Positions 32,927 through 45,924 of a DNA stretch of 64,000 nt are shown piece by piece (the first letter of the stretch is position 1; the number at the start of each line of letters is the position of its first letter). Under the pieces are notes generated by a model, which saw nothing but the letters and a program-made list of their open reading frames with translations, ran no database searches and was not told where the DNA came from. Position numbers and translations under genes: made by a program. The DNA comes from Trogon surrucura (taxonomy: Eukaryota; Chordata; Aves; Trogoniformes; Trogonidae), in contig CM036620.1 of the NCBI GenBank assembly GCA_020746105.1, positions 3,711,803-3,775,802 on the forward strand, read 5' to 3'.

Positions 32927-32946
32927 CCCCCACCCCTCCCGCCCCC
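32927..32946 (-). other. G-quadruplex-prone tract (minus strand)
   Basis: On the + strand four C-runs of 5, 4, 3 and 5 are separated by single bases, so the minus strand has four G-runs with one-base loops. Two further C4 runs lie 5' at 32907 and 32919. This is the densest such tract I noticed in the window and it lies about 0.8 kb past the DCK distal poly(A) signal. Confidence 0.7.
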
Positions 32947-35900
32947 GAGCTTCTCAGGGCTTCGAAAGTGGTTGGGCTGAAGTACATGAAGCCCCAGTTA
33001 CTTGCATGTAAGAGAGACTCAGCGTAAACAGAAGCGGGGATGTCCTCAGACTGCGCTGCCTGTGCATCAGCTTAAACCTCACAGCTCTAACAGTGCCTCA
33101 GACTCTCAAATTTGTCAGTATTCTTTCCTTTGCTTAAATTTATTCCTAAGCTACCACAAAATGGGATTGTTGTGTTGTTTGCCTATTAGAGATATGGAAG
33201 GTTTCTGAACCGATATCTACTGTTTGGTGATAATGATTTTTCAGTCTCGGTGTGCTGTGTCCGTTTCCCTTGGGTAAGAGATATTTTGATGGAACTGGCT
33301 AGAAGTGCTTGCTTGTTATAATCGAGTGTCATCATGATTGGGAACCGAAATGGGTATGTGGTTTTTGTGACTTTTTTTCAGGTTAGGATGAAGATGAAAA
33401 TACTGATTGATAGTGTTTTAATTGCTATGCAAGTACATGTTTGAGTAATGGACATAATACAGCCTCATTTTAATTTCAGTCCTTCTAGTTGTTTTCTGTT
33501 TAGCAGACTTTAAGTTAGTTTTGTATAAATGTTTCTTAGTACAGCAACCAATTTTGTAGGTACTTAATTTTGCATACATTTCTACTGTTTTCCTTTGAGC
33601 AAATTTTGTAAGGCCAGAATCGTATACAGAATGTGATTAGTATTGAAACTATTATGTTTTTTTCCCAGTAATTAAAGACTCCAGGAATCTGCTGGTGAAA
33701 TGAAAATGACACAGGAAAAACTCACCATAAGCAGTTAAGCATAGACCAGGGAAGTAGGTATGTAGTAATAATTGAGTCAGATCTTGGGAAAAAACAGTGT
33801 GCACTTGATATTGATGAGTGGTTTCAGTATAGCTGGGTTTTGGGACTTGGAGTCTGTTTTACCAGCTTCTGTAAAAACATGCTGCATGACTGTGAGTAAA
33901 GTACTCTTGCAGCAGACTTTTGTTCTTTAAAATATCGGTATCTCCTTGTCTTTTCAATATTACCTAATTAATCCTTCCAGCCTTCTGATCTGCTGTTTTG
34001 TAGGTCTTAAGTGCTTGTGTGAAATAATCAAGGCAGCCCTGGTTTTAGTTTTTTTCACTGCAATATTTTGAAGTTCTCATGAAAGGGGCTGCTGGTCTAG
34101 AAAACATGATGTAATTTTTTTAAGAGAGATGTAAAACCATCAGCACAAAATCAGCTGTGTTGAAGTTTGTTCATTGCAAAATGAGGCCAGCGACAGCTTG
34201 TCACCGTTTGTGAGGAAATGAAACTTCTTACAAATTTAATCTTGAAATCGAGATTCATGGCAAAACCTGCCCTGCAGTCCTTGTGGCTGGTGGCAGTGAC
34301 AAAGCTATGTGCAGACTCTGCCACGGGGGGTCATCATGTCCTCAATTCTCGCTTGCTGAGCTGGCTGCGAGAAGAACGTTAATGTTTTAACAGTGAACGG
34401 CTTTGGAACACGTAGAGGAGGAAGAGGTCACTTCCTCGCTTTGCTAGGGCAAAAACATGGAACTGATGAATGAATATGGTACTGAATGAGATCAGTCTTC
34501 ATCTTCGGAGGGAGGGGAGTAAAGCAAGCCCCCGATGGATTATATCTAAGACTAGAAGAGGCTGAGCTGACTGGAGGGGTTTTGACACCAGGTCTTCCGT
34601 GCAGCCACCAGCTGTTTCTGTTCTGTGCGTCAATATCGGCGCACGAGTAGCGCTAATCCTGGTGTGTCTGAGGGCTAAGGGCCTTCTAGTGTTGAGCTGT
34701 CAGGCCGAATGTAGGCAGTGAGCAGTGCTCATGCTGGCAGCGTGCTGGGAAAGTAATGCAGTTAAGAGTTCTACCCACTGCAGTCACGTACAGTACTTCA
34801 TGTGCCAAATATAGGCCTGAACGGGGTATGGCTCCTCTGAAGTTCTGATAGAAACCCAGTAGTGACAAGGGACGTGCATTCTGTACTGGGAAAAAGTGGC
34901 CAAGTAACGTATTTTACAACAGGCTGGTATTCAGTGTGGGTGTAAAATCCATGTAATGGGCAGAGCTATGTTGTGTGTAGGTGACTTCGTTGTTTTTAGG
35001 TCTAGGTTTCAATTCAGGGTTATTCATGATGTGACAGCACCACGAATACGAATATAGTGGATGCTTAATTAGGATATAGGCTATTGCCCATTTCCTGGAT
35101 TCCTGCTGACTGCTTTTCCCAATGTTTTAACTGGGTGTACGTTACGTATATTTAAGTTCAGAATGTCAAGGTAGTCCAGCTCACACCGTGTATGTTTGCT
35201 GGCTAATAGTACTGACAGACTTAGAAAAAGGCAGTTGGTTCCTGGGACCTGTTTACAAAGGTGTTCCCTCTGCAGCTAGTTCAGAGTACATTCCTGTGCT
35301 TTCTCCGGACTTTTCTGTCCTGCATTTTGTTCTTTTCTCTCCAGTATCCTTCTAAGTTGTTTTGACTTGTCTTTTAATAACTGGGAAAAACACGATCTTG
35401 TACAAGTTGTAACACACTTGTTAAAGACAAAATTTAACTAGTATGCAGCCTACTTGAGATTGTGGCTTCTGCCTTTGTTCCTGTTCGATACTGTAGGTTT
35501 TCTAGTCTTCTTTTCTGAGCAGTTATCTGCTGTTAGCCCACCGGATAGCTGGAGTTCTCCCTAAGACCTCCTGGCTTCAGCCTATGGGTGTATACTGGCA
35601 GCGTGCTCTTCTGTTTTTTTCACAATATGTTCATATTTTGCTTCCAGTAGTTTCTTAAAATGATAGCTATTGCTTTCTGCGAAGTTTCCATTGCACCTTT
35701 GGCTGTGTCCTCTCTGTGGGGCTAACTCATGGCCCTGACCCTCTCAGCTGTGTACAGCAGCCTCAGGTCATTGACTGTTTTGTTGCAGCACACTGCTGGT
35801 CTGGATCAGCTGCTTGCGTCCTGTTTGTGCTGCCCTTCGGGAGGAGAAGACCTGCTGTCATTGAAAGCTGGACTTGATTTTTTTTATGTATCTGTTCCTG

Positions 35901-38900
35901 GTCTGCAATGCTGCTTGTTTAGTGGGGTTTGTTGCAATGGTCCAGCAGAGTTTGGTAGGTATTTCTTGTGTGCTTTGTTTCTTGCCTGTGTCTGTTTTAT
36001 TACTGCGCTGTTGATTGAAAAGCTCGTTCAAGGGTTTCTGTTACAGTCTACTGTGGCCGCAGTCTGACGATACCTTGTTAGGATGCTGTAGCTTTCACAG
36101 CTTGCTTTAACTGCAGTTCTTGCTGGAGCACGCTTTAACCATTCTGGCTTCGGAGTGGCAGAGTTGCTGTGTATTAGGACAAAGAAGTAGAGCTCCATTT
36201 TGTGGAATTGAGCAGTTAAGTCTTGGAGAGTAAACTGAGAGTACTTCAGCCTGGGAGCTCTCCTTGGGCAGGCTCTATTTTCAGTGTGCCTGGTGCTATT
36301 GTGTGTGCATTTAGGGTTGAGTTTTTGGTGTTAATGAGTGCCCCTAGTGTTCTTAGGCATTCGGCTGTGAAGTAGGTTTTGATCTCATGTTTTCAGCTCT
36401 TACCTACTGAGTTTCACTCTCTGTCCTCTTTGAATGTCACCACAGCATAGACAGAAGACCAGCTTTTCCTTGGAGCACAGTGTGTCACTTAAGGTCTAGT
36501 GGATGATGGTTCTGCTGCTTGTGCTTTCCATCCCTTTCACTGTTTAAGTATGGGTAGGACTGGTCTTTGACACTAAGATGCTATGGCATGGAACTCTCTG
36601 GAAATTATTGCTAATTGTATCTGCTAAGTGTTATGGCTGTATGACACACTACAACTTGTGTGATACAGCTGGAATCTTGGTCATGTTTGTAGCTATTTAG
36701 CTAATTTAAGTAATGACTTTTTAGGATGTCTGTTAATAACATATAGTCTATGCATACAGTGAGGCTGATAGAATTGGTCCATGCTGGAGATGAGTCATTA
36801 GCTCTGTCTGAAGACTTTCTTTTTTTCCCAAGGTTGTTCACCCATGATACACTTGAAGTGATAATGCATCTTAGTTCTATGTTTTATTGATGGTGCGCGC
36901 TTGCCTGTTGCTCTCGAATGAGGACATCTCCATCATCTGTTTGCACTTTTGGCTTTAAATACTGCTGTTAGCATTGCTTCTGGGATTGCCTTTACATTCC
37001 ATGCTGGAATCATATTGGCAGTAGGTCAGAAAGTATTGCTGAAAACATAGCAATTCTCTTGTCTGCTTGCCACGGAGCATGGAGTAAAGGTCCCTGGAGT
37101 TATTCAAGTTCCTCTGCAAATCATCCTTTTAGTTACTTTCTATCTGGATTTTTTTCTGTCTCCACACTTGCGCAGTCTTTGAGGGTTTTTTTGTTTGCCA
37201 CGTGTATTCTCCTTGTCTCTACCACCAGAATATAACCTGATTCTCCTCCCGCATCTGTCATGCTGCTACCTGTGGACCAAACTCTTGGCATTGCAGTTTC
37301 TCACAACAGCGTGTACGTGGGATGGTGATACCTGCACTGCTCTAGCTGTCAGTTTGCCTCCAGAGCTCCTGCGGTCTCAGCCTGCACACTTAGGCTGAAC
37401 TACTGGCTGTTCCCATACTCATCCTTGTCTTGGATAGCTGGAGCTACTTTAGATCTTGGGAGACATTTTTGTAGGGGATTAGATCTTTCCTGCAGCATTT
37501 CCTGTCGACTGGAATACTAGGTCTGTTAAACAATTCTCTCTTTGAGTAGGAAATACTTCATGTCTCTAAATTAAATGTACATGCTAGAATTCTCAGCCTC
37601 CTAATGTAAGTACTGATTTCCACTTCTGCTTCTTGATTTCATGGTATTACATTTTGGGGTTTGGTTTCTTGGTATGTTTTACTAAAAGTCTTTGTAGTCT
37701 CTCTGTAAGAGAGCACTGTATTTAACAAGGCAGGTAATTTGATTTTTTTAAATTTTATTTTTAAGCATTACTCCATGCAAAGTGTCTTTTTTTGGTCTTT
37801 TTTATTTAAGACAGAAGGCAGTTTTATTTCTTTAATTTTTATCCTCTGTGGCCAACTCAGTGTATGGATTTCCAGGGAAGAAAGCTTAGCAGCCAATGTT
37901 ACTAGCAAGATTTTTCCTATCATCCTGTCTTTCTACTCTGTTTCTCAAAGTCCCTTGTTGTGAATGGAGTTAACTTTATGAGCTGCCAGTATGTTTCATG
38001 GATCATACACTGAATAACATGTTAGGACCCTGTATAAAATGTAGTTATCTTTGTTTACCAGTAGACCTCAGCTGAAGCGTGGCTTCCCAGGTGTGTGCAC
38101 TCAAATGAAAATACTGCGCTTTAGGTGCTGGCCATCTGCCCTGCAGGTTTCTTGGTGAACAGGGTCAGTTTGGGAGCTGGTGTGACCCCTCAATGTGACT
38201 TTCACCTTTGTTTTTCAGTGCTGCGTCTGACTTAACGTTAACAGTTGCACGATCACAGTACTGGTTAAACAATGGCTACTGTGACTCTATGCAGTTTCGG
38301 TTTTAGGACTTGTTTGTTGTTGTGGGTTGTTTTTTTTTTAAGGAGACTGGGCTGTTTGTAAAATTAGCTTGAATCTGAAATAATAACCGAAGTGTTAGTA
38401 TTTCAAACTTGTTGGTTCTAGTTGTGACTGCTGACACTATGTGGTCTTGGACAGGTTGCTTTTCTGAGCGTGACTCCTGGGTAGCACCTGTACTGCTGAT
38501 GGCAAGGAGTGCCTTAATATTTGCTCTGTGTTTTAAATCTTTTATTTGTGATTGGATTGGTTAGGAAGGGTGGAAAGAGCTAGAGGGCAGTTGTGCTTTT
38601 TTTTCTTTAAAGAGAGGGAGTTGAGACAGATGTTAAGGGAAAGAAAATTCGTTATGAGCCTTGCTGTAATTAGTGCACAGATATACCTGAAATGAAAATT
38701 GAGATATAAAGAGATAACGAATGAGTATAGTGTACCTTTTTACATCAATCAGGTGTAATGCTAGCAGGGGCTAGGATGCAGTCTCTAAATATTTGATGCT
38801 GCAAAAAATAGACCTCTGGGAAATGAAAAAAGTGGAACTATTTGCAGGATATTTGTCAAAAGGTATGCGAAGAGGTGGACTGCTTTTTCTACTAATATTA

Positions 38901-40504
38901 TTTCTGCGAACTTCGTAGCGATGGAGACACACTACTGCTGGAAGATGGGCAACTGCTTCAAAAGGCAATGTAGTCAGCTCTGGTAGCAGGTAGCAAGTAA
39001 ATATTGACAAGTGCCGTCAACATTTACTCAAGTAATCTAGTGGTCAGGCTATCTCTGCTGCTGATCATACTTGTCCCCTTACGAGATTACTAGTCAAACT
39101 TACGTTACACTAGTTGACTGATATTTTGTGTAGTTGTTAAGGAAGCGTGTTTTTTTTTTTTTATAACAACACAAAATGAGCTCAAAAACCGTTTTTGAAA
39201 CTACATCAAGTTTTTTGAAACCTAAATCAGGAAGTTAGGATTGCTATCTGCTAGTGTGACTGCACATGACAAATAGTATTAGCCCACCCTTGTTAGAGAG
39301 GACGAAGTTGTGGCAGCACGTGGAGTGGATTGTCCATTTCCTGCGTGACCTTGGGCATCAGAGATTGGAACAAAATCTGTTTCTGACTTTATGGCTTTGG
39401 ACTATGCAGTGTTCTTTATTGAAACGACTGAGGAATGGGCAATGACCTGAATAAAGCAGAAGATGTCACGTAACACGCTACATGAAAGAGTTGAGTGGAG
39501 ACTAGACCAAGTAGGTTTATAGATGTTGGAAGGAAATTAATTGAGTTTTACTTCCAGATTTGGAAGTACGATGCTGAAAGGTCTGCTCAGTGGTAAGGTT
39601 TTGAGCTGTTGCTAAAGAAAAGAAGGACAAAAATTGACCTGCTTTTCTGTAGAAGACAACTGTACACATAAGTGGAAAGTGCCACTGAAAGCCATGCTCT
39701 AAGGACTATTGCAGTATATCAAGTTGGCATTCTGTACCTGACAGAGTTCTCTCTGTGGGTGCAGGTTTTGACTGGTAACACTGCAGTAAGTACTTGGGGC
39801 AGGAGTGCATTTTCACCGGAAATGCCCTTTGCTGTACTGGCGTTTGCTCACACCATAGACCTGGCCTCAGTATAAAGGTCTGCACAAAGCTAGTTATTTG
39901 AACTAGGCCTTAGTTAAGCACATGTAAGAGAATGAGTGTTGGAGTTGTTTGTTGTGGGTTTTTTTCCTGGCATGGAGCATATTGTCAAAGAGGAACCCAT
40001 CAAGTTAGTATGTGTTCTGTTGTTTGGGCTTCGTTGTTTTTTTTATAATAGCATCTCCCAGTTAGGAGAACATGCTCAGAAAGGACTTACGGAAAGGTAA
40101 TTTTTGATTCCAAATTTGACGGTGTTTTTGAGCTTCTATTATCTCTGTTTCATGTCTTGAGTTTGGTAGGGTGAAAGGAAAAGTGATCTCTAATCCAGCT
40201 AAACGCGTCTGACTCCAAACTTCGGTTTGTTTATCTGAGATGGAGATAGGCAGATGAGCTCCATGTAAATGTTTAATGAAAGGGGTTAGAGCAGTGGTTT
40301 GCTCTGACACTCATACAGTTGGAAGTACTTGTGTTGTGCTTTAGATGGAAGTTTTGTGGGTTTCCTTTTTATTTTTTCCTTTTTGGTATTTTAATTCTCT
40401 TGGGTTTGAGAATAGATGTATTCATTATTTTAAGTCACCTATGTGAGATGGAGAAAGGAGACGTTTAGCATAGAAGAGCGCAGCCTGATTCTGCTCCAGT
40501 AGGA

Positions 40505-40514
40505 GTGACGTCAC
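40505..40514. promoter_or_regulatory. Isolated 10-bp CRE palindrome
   Basis: GTGACGTCAC is a perfect palindrome containing the CREB/ATF consensus. It retains a CpG in a CpG-poor intergenic region about 8.4 kb past DCK. No promoter-like context surrounds it, so an enhancer role is only possible. Confidence 0.4.
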
Positions 40515-43500
40515 GAGGGGCAGAGCTGGGCTGATTCGCTGGTTTTGAAACAAGTTACTTTGGAAATGAGGAAACAGTATCGTTGAGATAATACCATGAG
40601 AAATCTACTGCAAATATAAATAATGTGTAGAAAAATTACTTTTGTTTCTGAAATATGCATCTCTCTGTAGTTTTTAGAGATCCGTTTCGCCCTAGAGCTC
40701 TTAGCTTTTCATGTGTCTGTAAGGAATTGGGTGTGTTTAGATGTGCCTAAGAGAAGGAAAAGAGTGTTTTGACTCCCTTGTAATTAATGGATTTGATTAT
40801 AACTCATGTAGAGCAGGGAGTCTTTTAGAGGCTAGTGAAAATTGCCCCAGCCCCTTTCCTGATTTCTTCTGTTTTCCTAACTAGTGTTACGAATTGCTTA
40901 CTGCAGCAGTGTGCTCCTTGCCCCTGGCATAATGTTGCACAACCGCCATCTCCAGTCATTTGCAGCAATAAATCTAATTAAATTGTTTGTCGGTGTTCAC
41001 CTATTTGTTTGTTTAAAGCTGAATGCTGTGTGAGCTGGATAAATGTCTTTTGAGTGGCTCAAGAAATAAGTTCATTGACCGTAGAGAGTTATTAAAAGGC
41101 GATTTAAGAACTTAAAAGTAGCTTTGCTGTATTGTAGATTTGTTTAGATAGAACCATCAAAACAGGTTCCATTGAAACAGTTCTGACCTGATCATAGATT
41201 GACTAGAGTGAACTAATTTCTCACATGCTTGTAGCACAGAATCACGTAATTTACTTTTTGTGCAGAATTCTGTCTGTTAAGAAGTTCAGATTTTCCTTGT
41301 ATTTTGTTACAAAGGTAGCCTGCAGCCTTTATAATCCTTTCCTGCAGCTCCATCCTCCTGAATCTTGTCTTTTGTGACTTGTTGCCTTCAGTTGACATCT
41401 TAGTGGAATTTGGCCTTCTAGGAGTGAAGGGGTTGTATTTGGTGGTTGGTCTCAAGAAGGGACTCTGCCAAGGGACTCACTGTGTCTTTTCTTTGCATGA
41501 GATTTTTGTATTTTTGCTTATCACAGATAAAATGGTGTAATCATAACTCGGGGAAATCCCCGTCAGCTCTTCTAGATATTTGGGTACCACCCTGAAAGGA
41601 GCAGGAAGGGCTTCCTTCTTCCGCTAGATTCTCATCAGGTTTATCAAGTCATTTGGAGTTTGTTGGGCAGCTCATGTTTTGGTATGACTTTTTCCCGAGT
41701 TGAGTTTCCATGATGATTTAGGAAAACTGATTATTTTTTGCCTCCCAGTCTAGGAATAATTGCTCATCTTTTCTCATCATCGAGGCAGCTGTTTGGAAGA
41801 AGGCAAAGATTTCACAGTTTCTTGAAGCCAACTATTCTTTCCCTGCTGAGAGCCCTCTAGCGCTCTCCTTATCTGTCCTAGCAGAAAAACGCAGCCGTGT
41901 GTTAACGTGCTTCAGTTCATTTCTGTCTCTGACTCGACTTAACCTGGCATGGGCCAGAACCAGTCTTTACTCTTCCTCAAGGATTGTGTGTAATTGGGCT
42001 TAAACACATGTCTTTTTGTCATCAGGGGCTGTCACCTATCTCGCTTGACACCTCTCTGTGTGAGCTGTCGGTCTGTTTTCTCAGCCATGCTTAGATTTGC
42101 AAAGGAGCGTAGCTTCTATGTGAGCAAATAAGGTCAAGTCGCCGGGGCTTTCAGAAATGCTTCCTGCCCAGTGATGCCTGTTCAGCCCCTGACAGATATT
42201 GCTACACTCTGCATGGGCTTTAGAAGGAGTTTCTAGGTATTACAGTGTTCAGGAAAAATTGTGCCTGCAGCATTTAGCCAGTTTGTAGTGAGTCAGGGAT
42301 TCCAAACATGGATTATTACTCGCTAACCACAAGCAACATAGTCATTGCTGAGTAATCTTAACAGCTAATTATGGTTTCAGTTTTTGCTGTCTCATGGTTG
42401 CCTTTCCTGTAGTCTCTTAGTACATGGGGTCTGGGTTTTAGTTTTCTTCTGTAGAAAGATCCTCTGAACATTTTCTTTCAAAAAAATTGGTTCAACTCAT
42501 GTCTGTCCCAGGTGATGGAGAACCAGCGAGAGTCGTTGTCCGTGCCCGTTCTCTGCTCCCTCTCTCTCTGAGGCAACAAGCTACCCTGACTGCTCTGTGA
42601 TGCCACTGACACATCCACAGCTTGCCTGAGAGTGGGGTATTCCCCTACACTCTCCCAGCACTCTGATGAGAAAAAAGCTGTTATGTGGAGGCAGTTTCAC
42701 CGTATAGATTTGGAACTGAGACAATATAGTAGCCAACATAGTAGCAAAAGCATGGCTGTTTACCCAGACCATTGCACCAGGAGATGACTGAGCTTAAAGA
42801 GCCATTCTAAGGTTGTTTAGAGCTTTGGGGTTTACCAAACTGAGTGTAAAGTATGTGACTGCCCTGAGCTCCTGTTTGAGTTGCGAATGTCTTCATGTGC
42901 TTGCTGTGTAAATAGATATTCAAGCTCTGGAGCTGTGTTTCTCAACACTAAGGAGGCTGATTCTGCATGTTCCTGTTGGGTCAGCCTGAATTTAAGACAG
43001 ACATCTTGCAATTTTTTTGAATGTCAGACTATTTCTTTGGTAGTGTTGCCATACGCTTTGCTTTCTGATTCTCTGGTGAGCTGGTGTGATGTGTGTGGTC
43101 TCTTAAGTTTAAAGAGAGAATTCTGCAATGATGGTTAAGTGCTCACATCTGCTGTTCTTACCCTGCTCCGGATGCTGTAAGGCTTCACACATTGAGCAGA
43201 AAAGAAGGTGACAAGGTACCTGGAGCTTGCCAGGCAGCCTGACCTGGCTGTTGTGCGTAGCAGGCAGGCGTAGGGAAGCTTGGCTTTAGGAGATGGAGTC
43301 CAAGTTAAGACAGTGTGATTGGGGTGCCTGGCAGTAACTCCTAAGCCAGAAGATAGCTCTTGCTTTTGGTTGGTGGTCGCTCTTTAAGCAGTCTTTTGAG
43401 AGATTCAGCAAACTGGGCGATCTTATTTGGTGAGGATCCTAGAGGTAGGCGTTGGGATGCTTTTGCTCTCTATAGCCTAGGAGAGCCAGGCTGTGTGAGA

Positions 43501-45885
43501 AAGGGCTGCCAAAGTGCGCTCTGGGTGGAAGGGAGCTAACTCCTGAAAATATTCCCATACTGATGTATGTGAGTGTTGGCCTTTGTGCCAACTGGGTTTC
43601 GTGGATTTGGCCACAGATGTGACAGTTTGGAGTATGTGTGTGTTGTGGTGAGTTTTTGTTGTTCTGTTTAGCTACTGCTGCCATAGGGCCTGTTTTCTTT
43701 GCTTTTAGTTCTTTTCTCCAGTGAGAGTGGTTTAGGAATAGACTATCTAATCCGATGCTTTAATGATGGCTAAAATAACCTTGGTCTCTGAAGATCTTGA
43801 AATCATAGCAGCACAAACCACCTGGATTCATCCATTGCCTTGAAAGTCCTTCCTCCCTTGTTAAGAAAGGGCTGAATGTGTGGTGTTAGCTGTATAAGCA
43901 TGGATAGGCAGGAGCAGAAGCACAATGCTTGTGATACAGTAACGATCTAACTGCTTTCATCAAGTCCCACAGTTGCTTGTCTTGGCCACAGGGAAACAAA
44001 AAACCGAAGCTGTTGTTGCTCTGTGATAATAAGCTGGTCTGGTGTCCTGATGTGAATCCGCCTTGAGCAGAGCCCTTCAGCAGAGCCTGCACAACTAATG
44101 AGAAGAGTTTTAAGCTAAACCTGGCTCCCTGCTGTTTCACCTGGCAACTAGTCGTCCTCCTTTTTATTTTTCTTTTTTTTTTTCTTACACATTAGCCCTG
44201 GGCCCTTTCCAAGGCCTCTGGGCACAAAATAAATAATCACTTTTATTTGTCATAGGCACCTGTACAGCTCCTGGTATGACTGGCAGCATCTGAGACTCTT
44301 GCAATCCTCCAGTGTATGCTGTTGTAAAGCTGAAAGGTGACTTATTCCAGAAGTACAAAGGAAGAGCAGAAATGCATCAAAGGTAACAGAAGAAGTCCAC
44401 AGCGATGGCTTTGGTTGTTTCTTTCTGACCAATCCACAACCAATGCAATGCTTAACAACTTCACTATTTTGGTTAGGTACTTCAGAGCTTGTGGTTATAT
44501 GACGGGAAGAGAGGAAAAACAAACTGGTTTTCTAGTGTCAAGGGGAACAGACATCTTCCAGTGTGTTTGAGATTTGGCCGTGGGCTGAGCAAGTGTGCCC
44601 TGGGTTTGTAGGCTGGTGGGAAAATAACTTGTGAGAAGAACTGCTGCAGTCCTGTGAACCTAAATGAAAGTGGGATTAGACTCTCGGGTTGTTCCGTGCC
44701 TGAGTAATGCTACAGAAGAAAAGGATAACTGGTCCCTGCAGAGTGTGAAAGGTGGTGTTAACAGCGGGACACTGTGCCCGTGCTACTGTTAGGAAAGGTT
44801 TTAGCTCAGAGACCTGTCAGCATTTAATTACAGTTGACTTTTAAAACAGCCTTTTTTGTAGTTAAAAGAGCTTTTTATTATTAAATCTGCCCTTACCTTC
44901 ACGGACTCGGGAGTTTGGAGTGTTTGAATTGGCTGCAGAGGCAATTAAGCACCTAAATCCTTTCTGAGATGACATCATGCTAGTTCTTTCCATAACAAGG
45001 GTGTACAGTGTTGATTCCTGCTTTTTATACAACTGCCATTTGGGGTGGTTCTAGTAGTGTGTGGTGTGGTTTTGGGGTTTTTTTTGCTTGGGTGTTTTTT
45101 GAATGGTCTTCTGACTCAGCTAACTAAAGGTGCCTCTCTTTTATTGCTACAGCCCTGTGACTGTTGCCTTACAAAGCACCTGGGAGAAATTTGGTCTAAC
45201 AGTAATCTTCCTTCGACATATTATTATATCACCATGAAAAAGTCAGAAAGATAATCCTTTGTCCTAGGTAAATTATAGAAAGGAGAACAGCGTAAGTAGG
45301 CTGGATTACTATTTCACAAAACCGGTGTGTGGGTTCACTAGGAAGGGGAGTGGGTCACCTCAGATGCCTCTTGGAGAGAGGAAATGTTTGGGTAATGGAG
45401 TCCAACCTTTGGAACAAAAAGTCCCAGCAACAGACTGGTTCTATCTACTTAAACGTAGCTGATTTCCTGAGACCATGTGGTGAGGTAGAAACAGGGATAG
45501 CTCCAAAAGTCGTGCTGCTGTTGAAAATGTCCCTTCCGGCTGTGGTTTCAGGCAGCAGCCAAAATGTACTGTAATGATAGGTGGGATCCAAACAGCTGAT
45601 GAGTGACTTGAGCTTGGATACAAACTCCTTAGATTTTTGTTCTCAGCCACCAAGCAACTGATTTGGATGCCCAAACCAGACTAATTTCAGAGGACAGGGC
45701 TGTTGCATGCCAAAAAGGAACAGTTTATACTGCAGACAATAGGAGTGTCATCTGAAAACTAGTGTGTTTCTCTGTCTTGACATGAGAGTGATTAAGATAT
45801 TCTGTGGTCTGAAGCACTCTGTGACCACCAGATTGCAAATTCTGTCTTGGAGGTGTCCTTGAGCTCTTAAACCATGTGGAAACTC

Positions 45886-45924
45886 CCTTGGTCATCAACA
45901 AGGTGACCTTGGTCACCAACAGGT
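45886..45924. repeat. Imperfect 21-bp tandem duplication
   Basis: ccttggtcatcaacaagg is followed 21 bp later by ccttggtcaccaacagg. Two diverged copies in intergenic sequence, probably from slippage. Confidence 0.8.
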
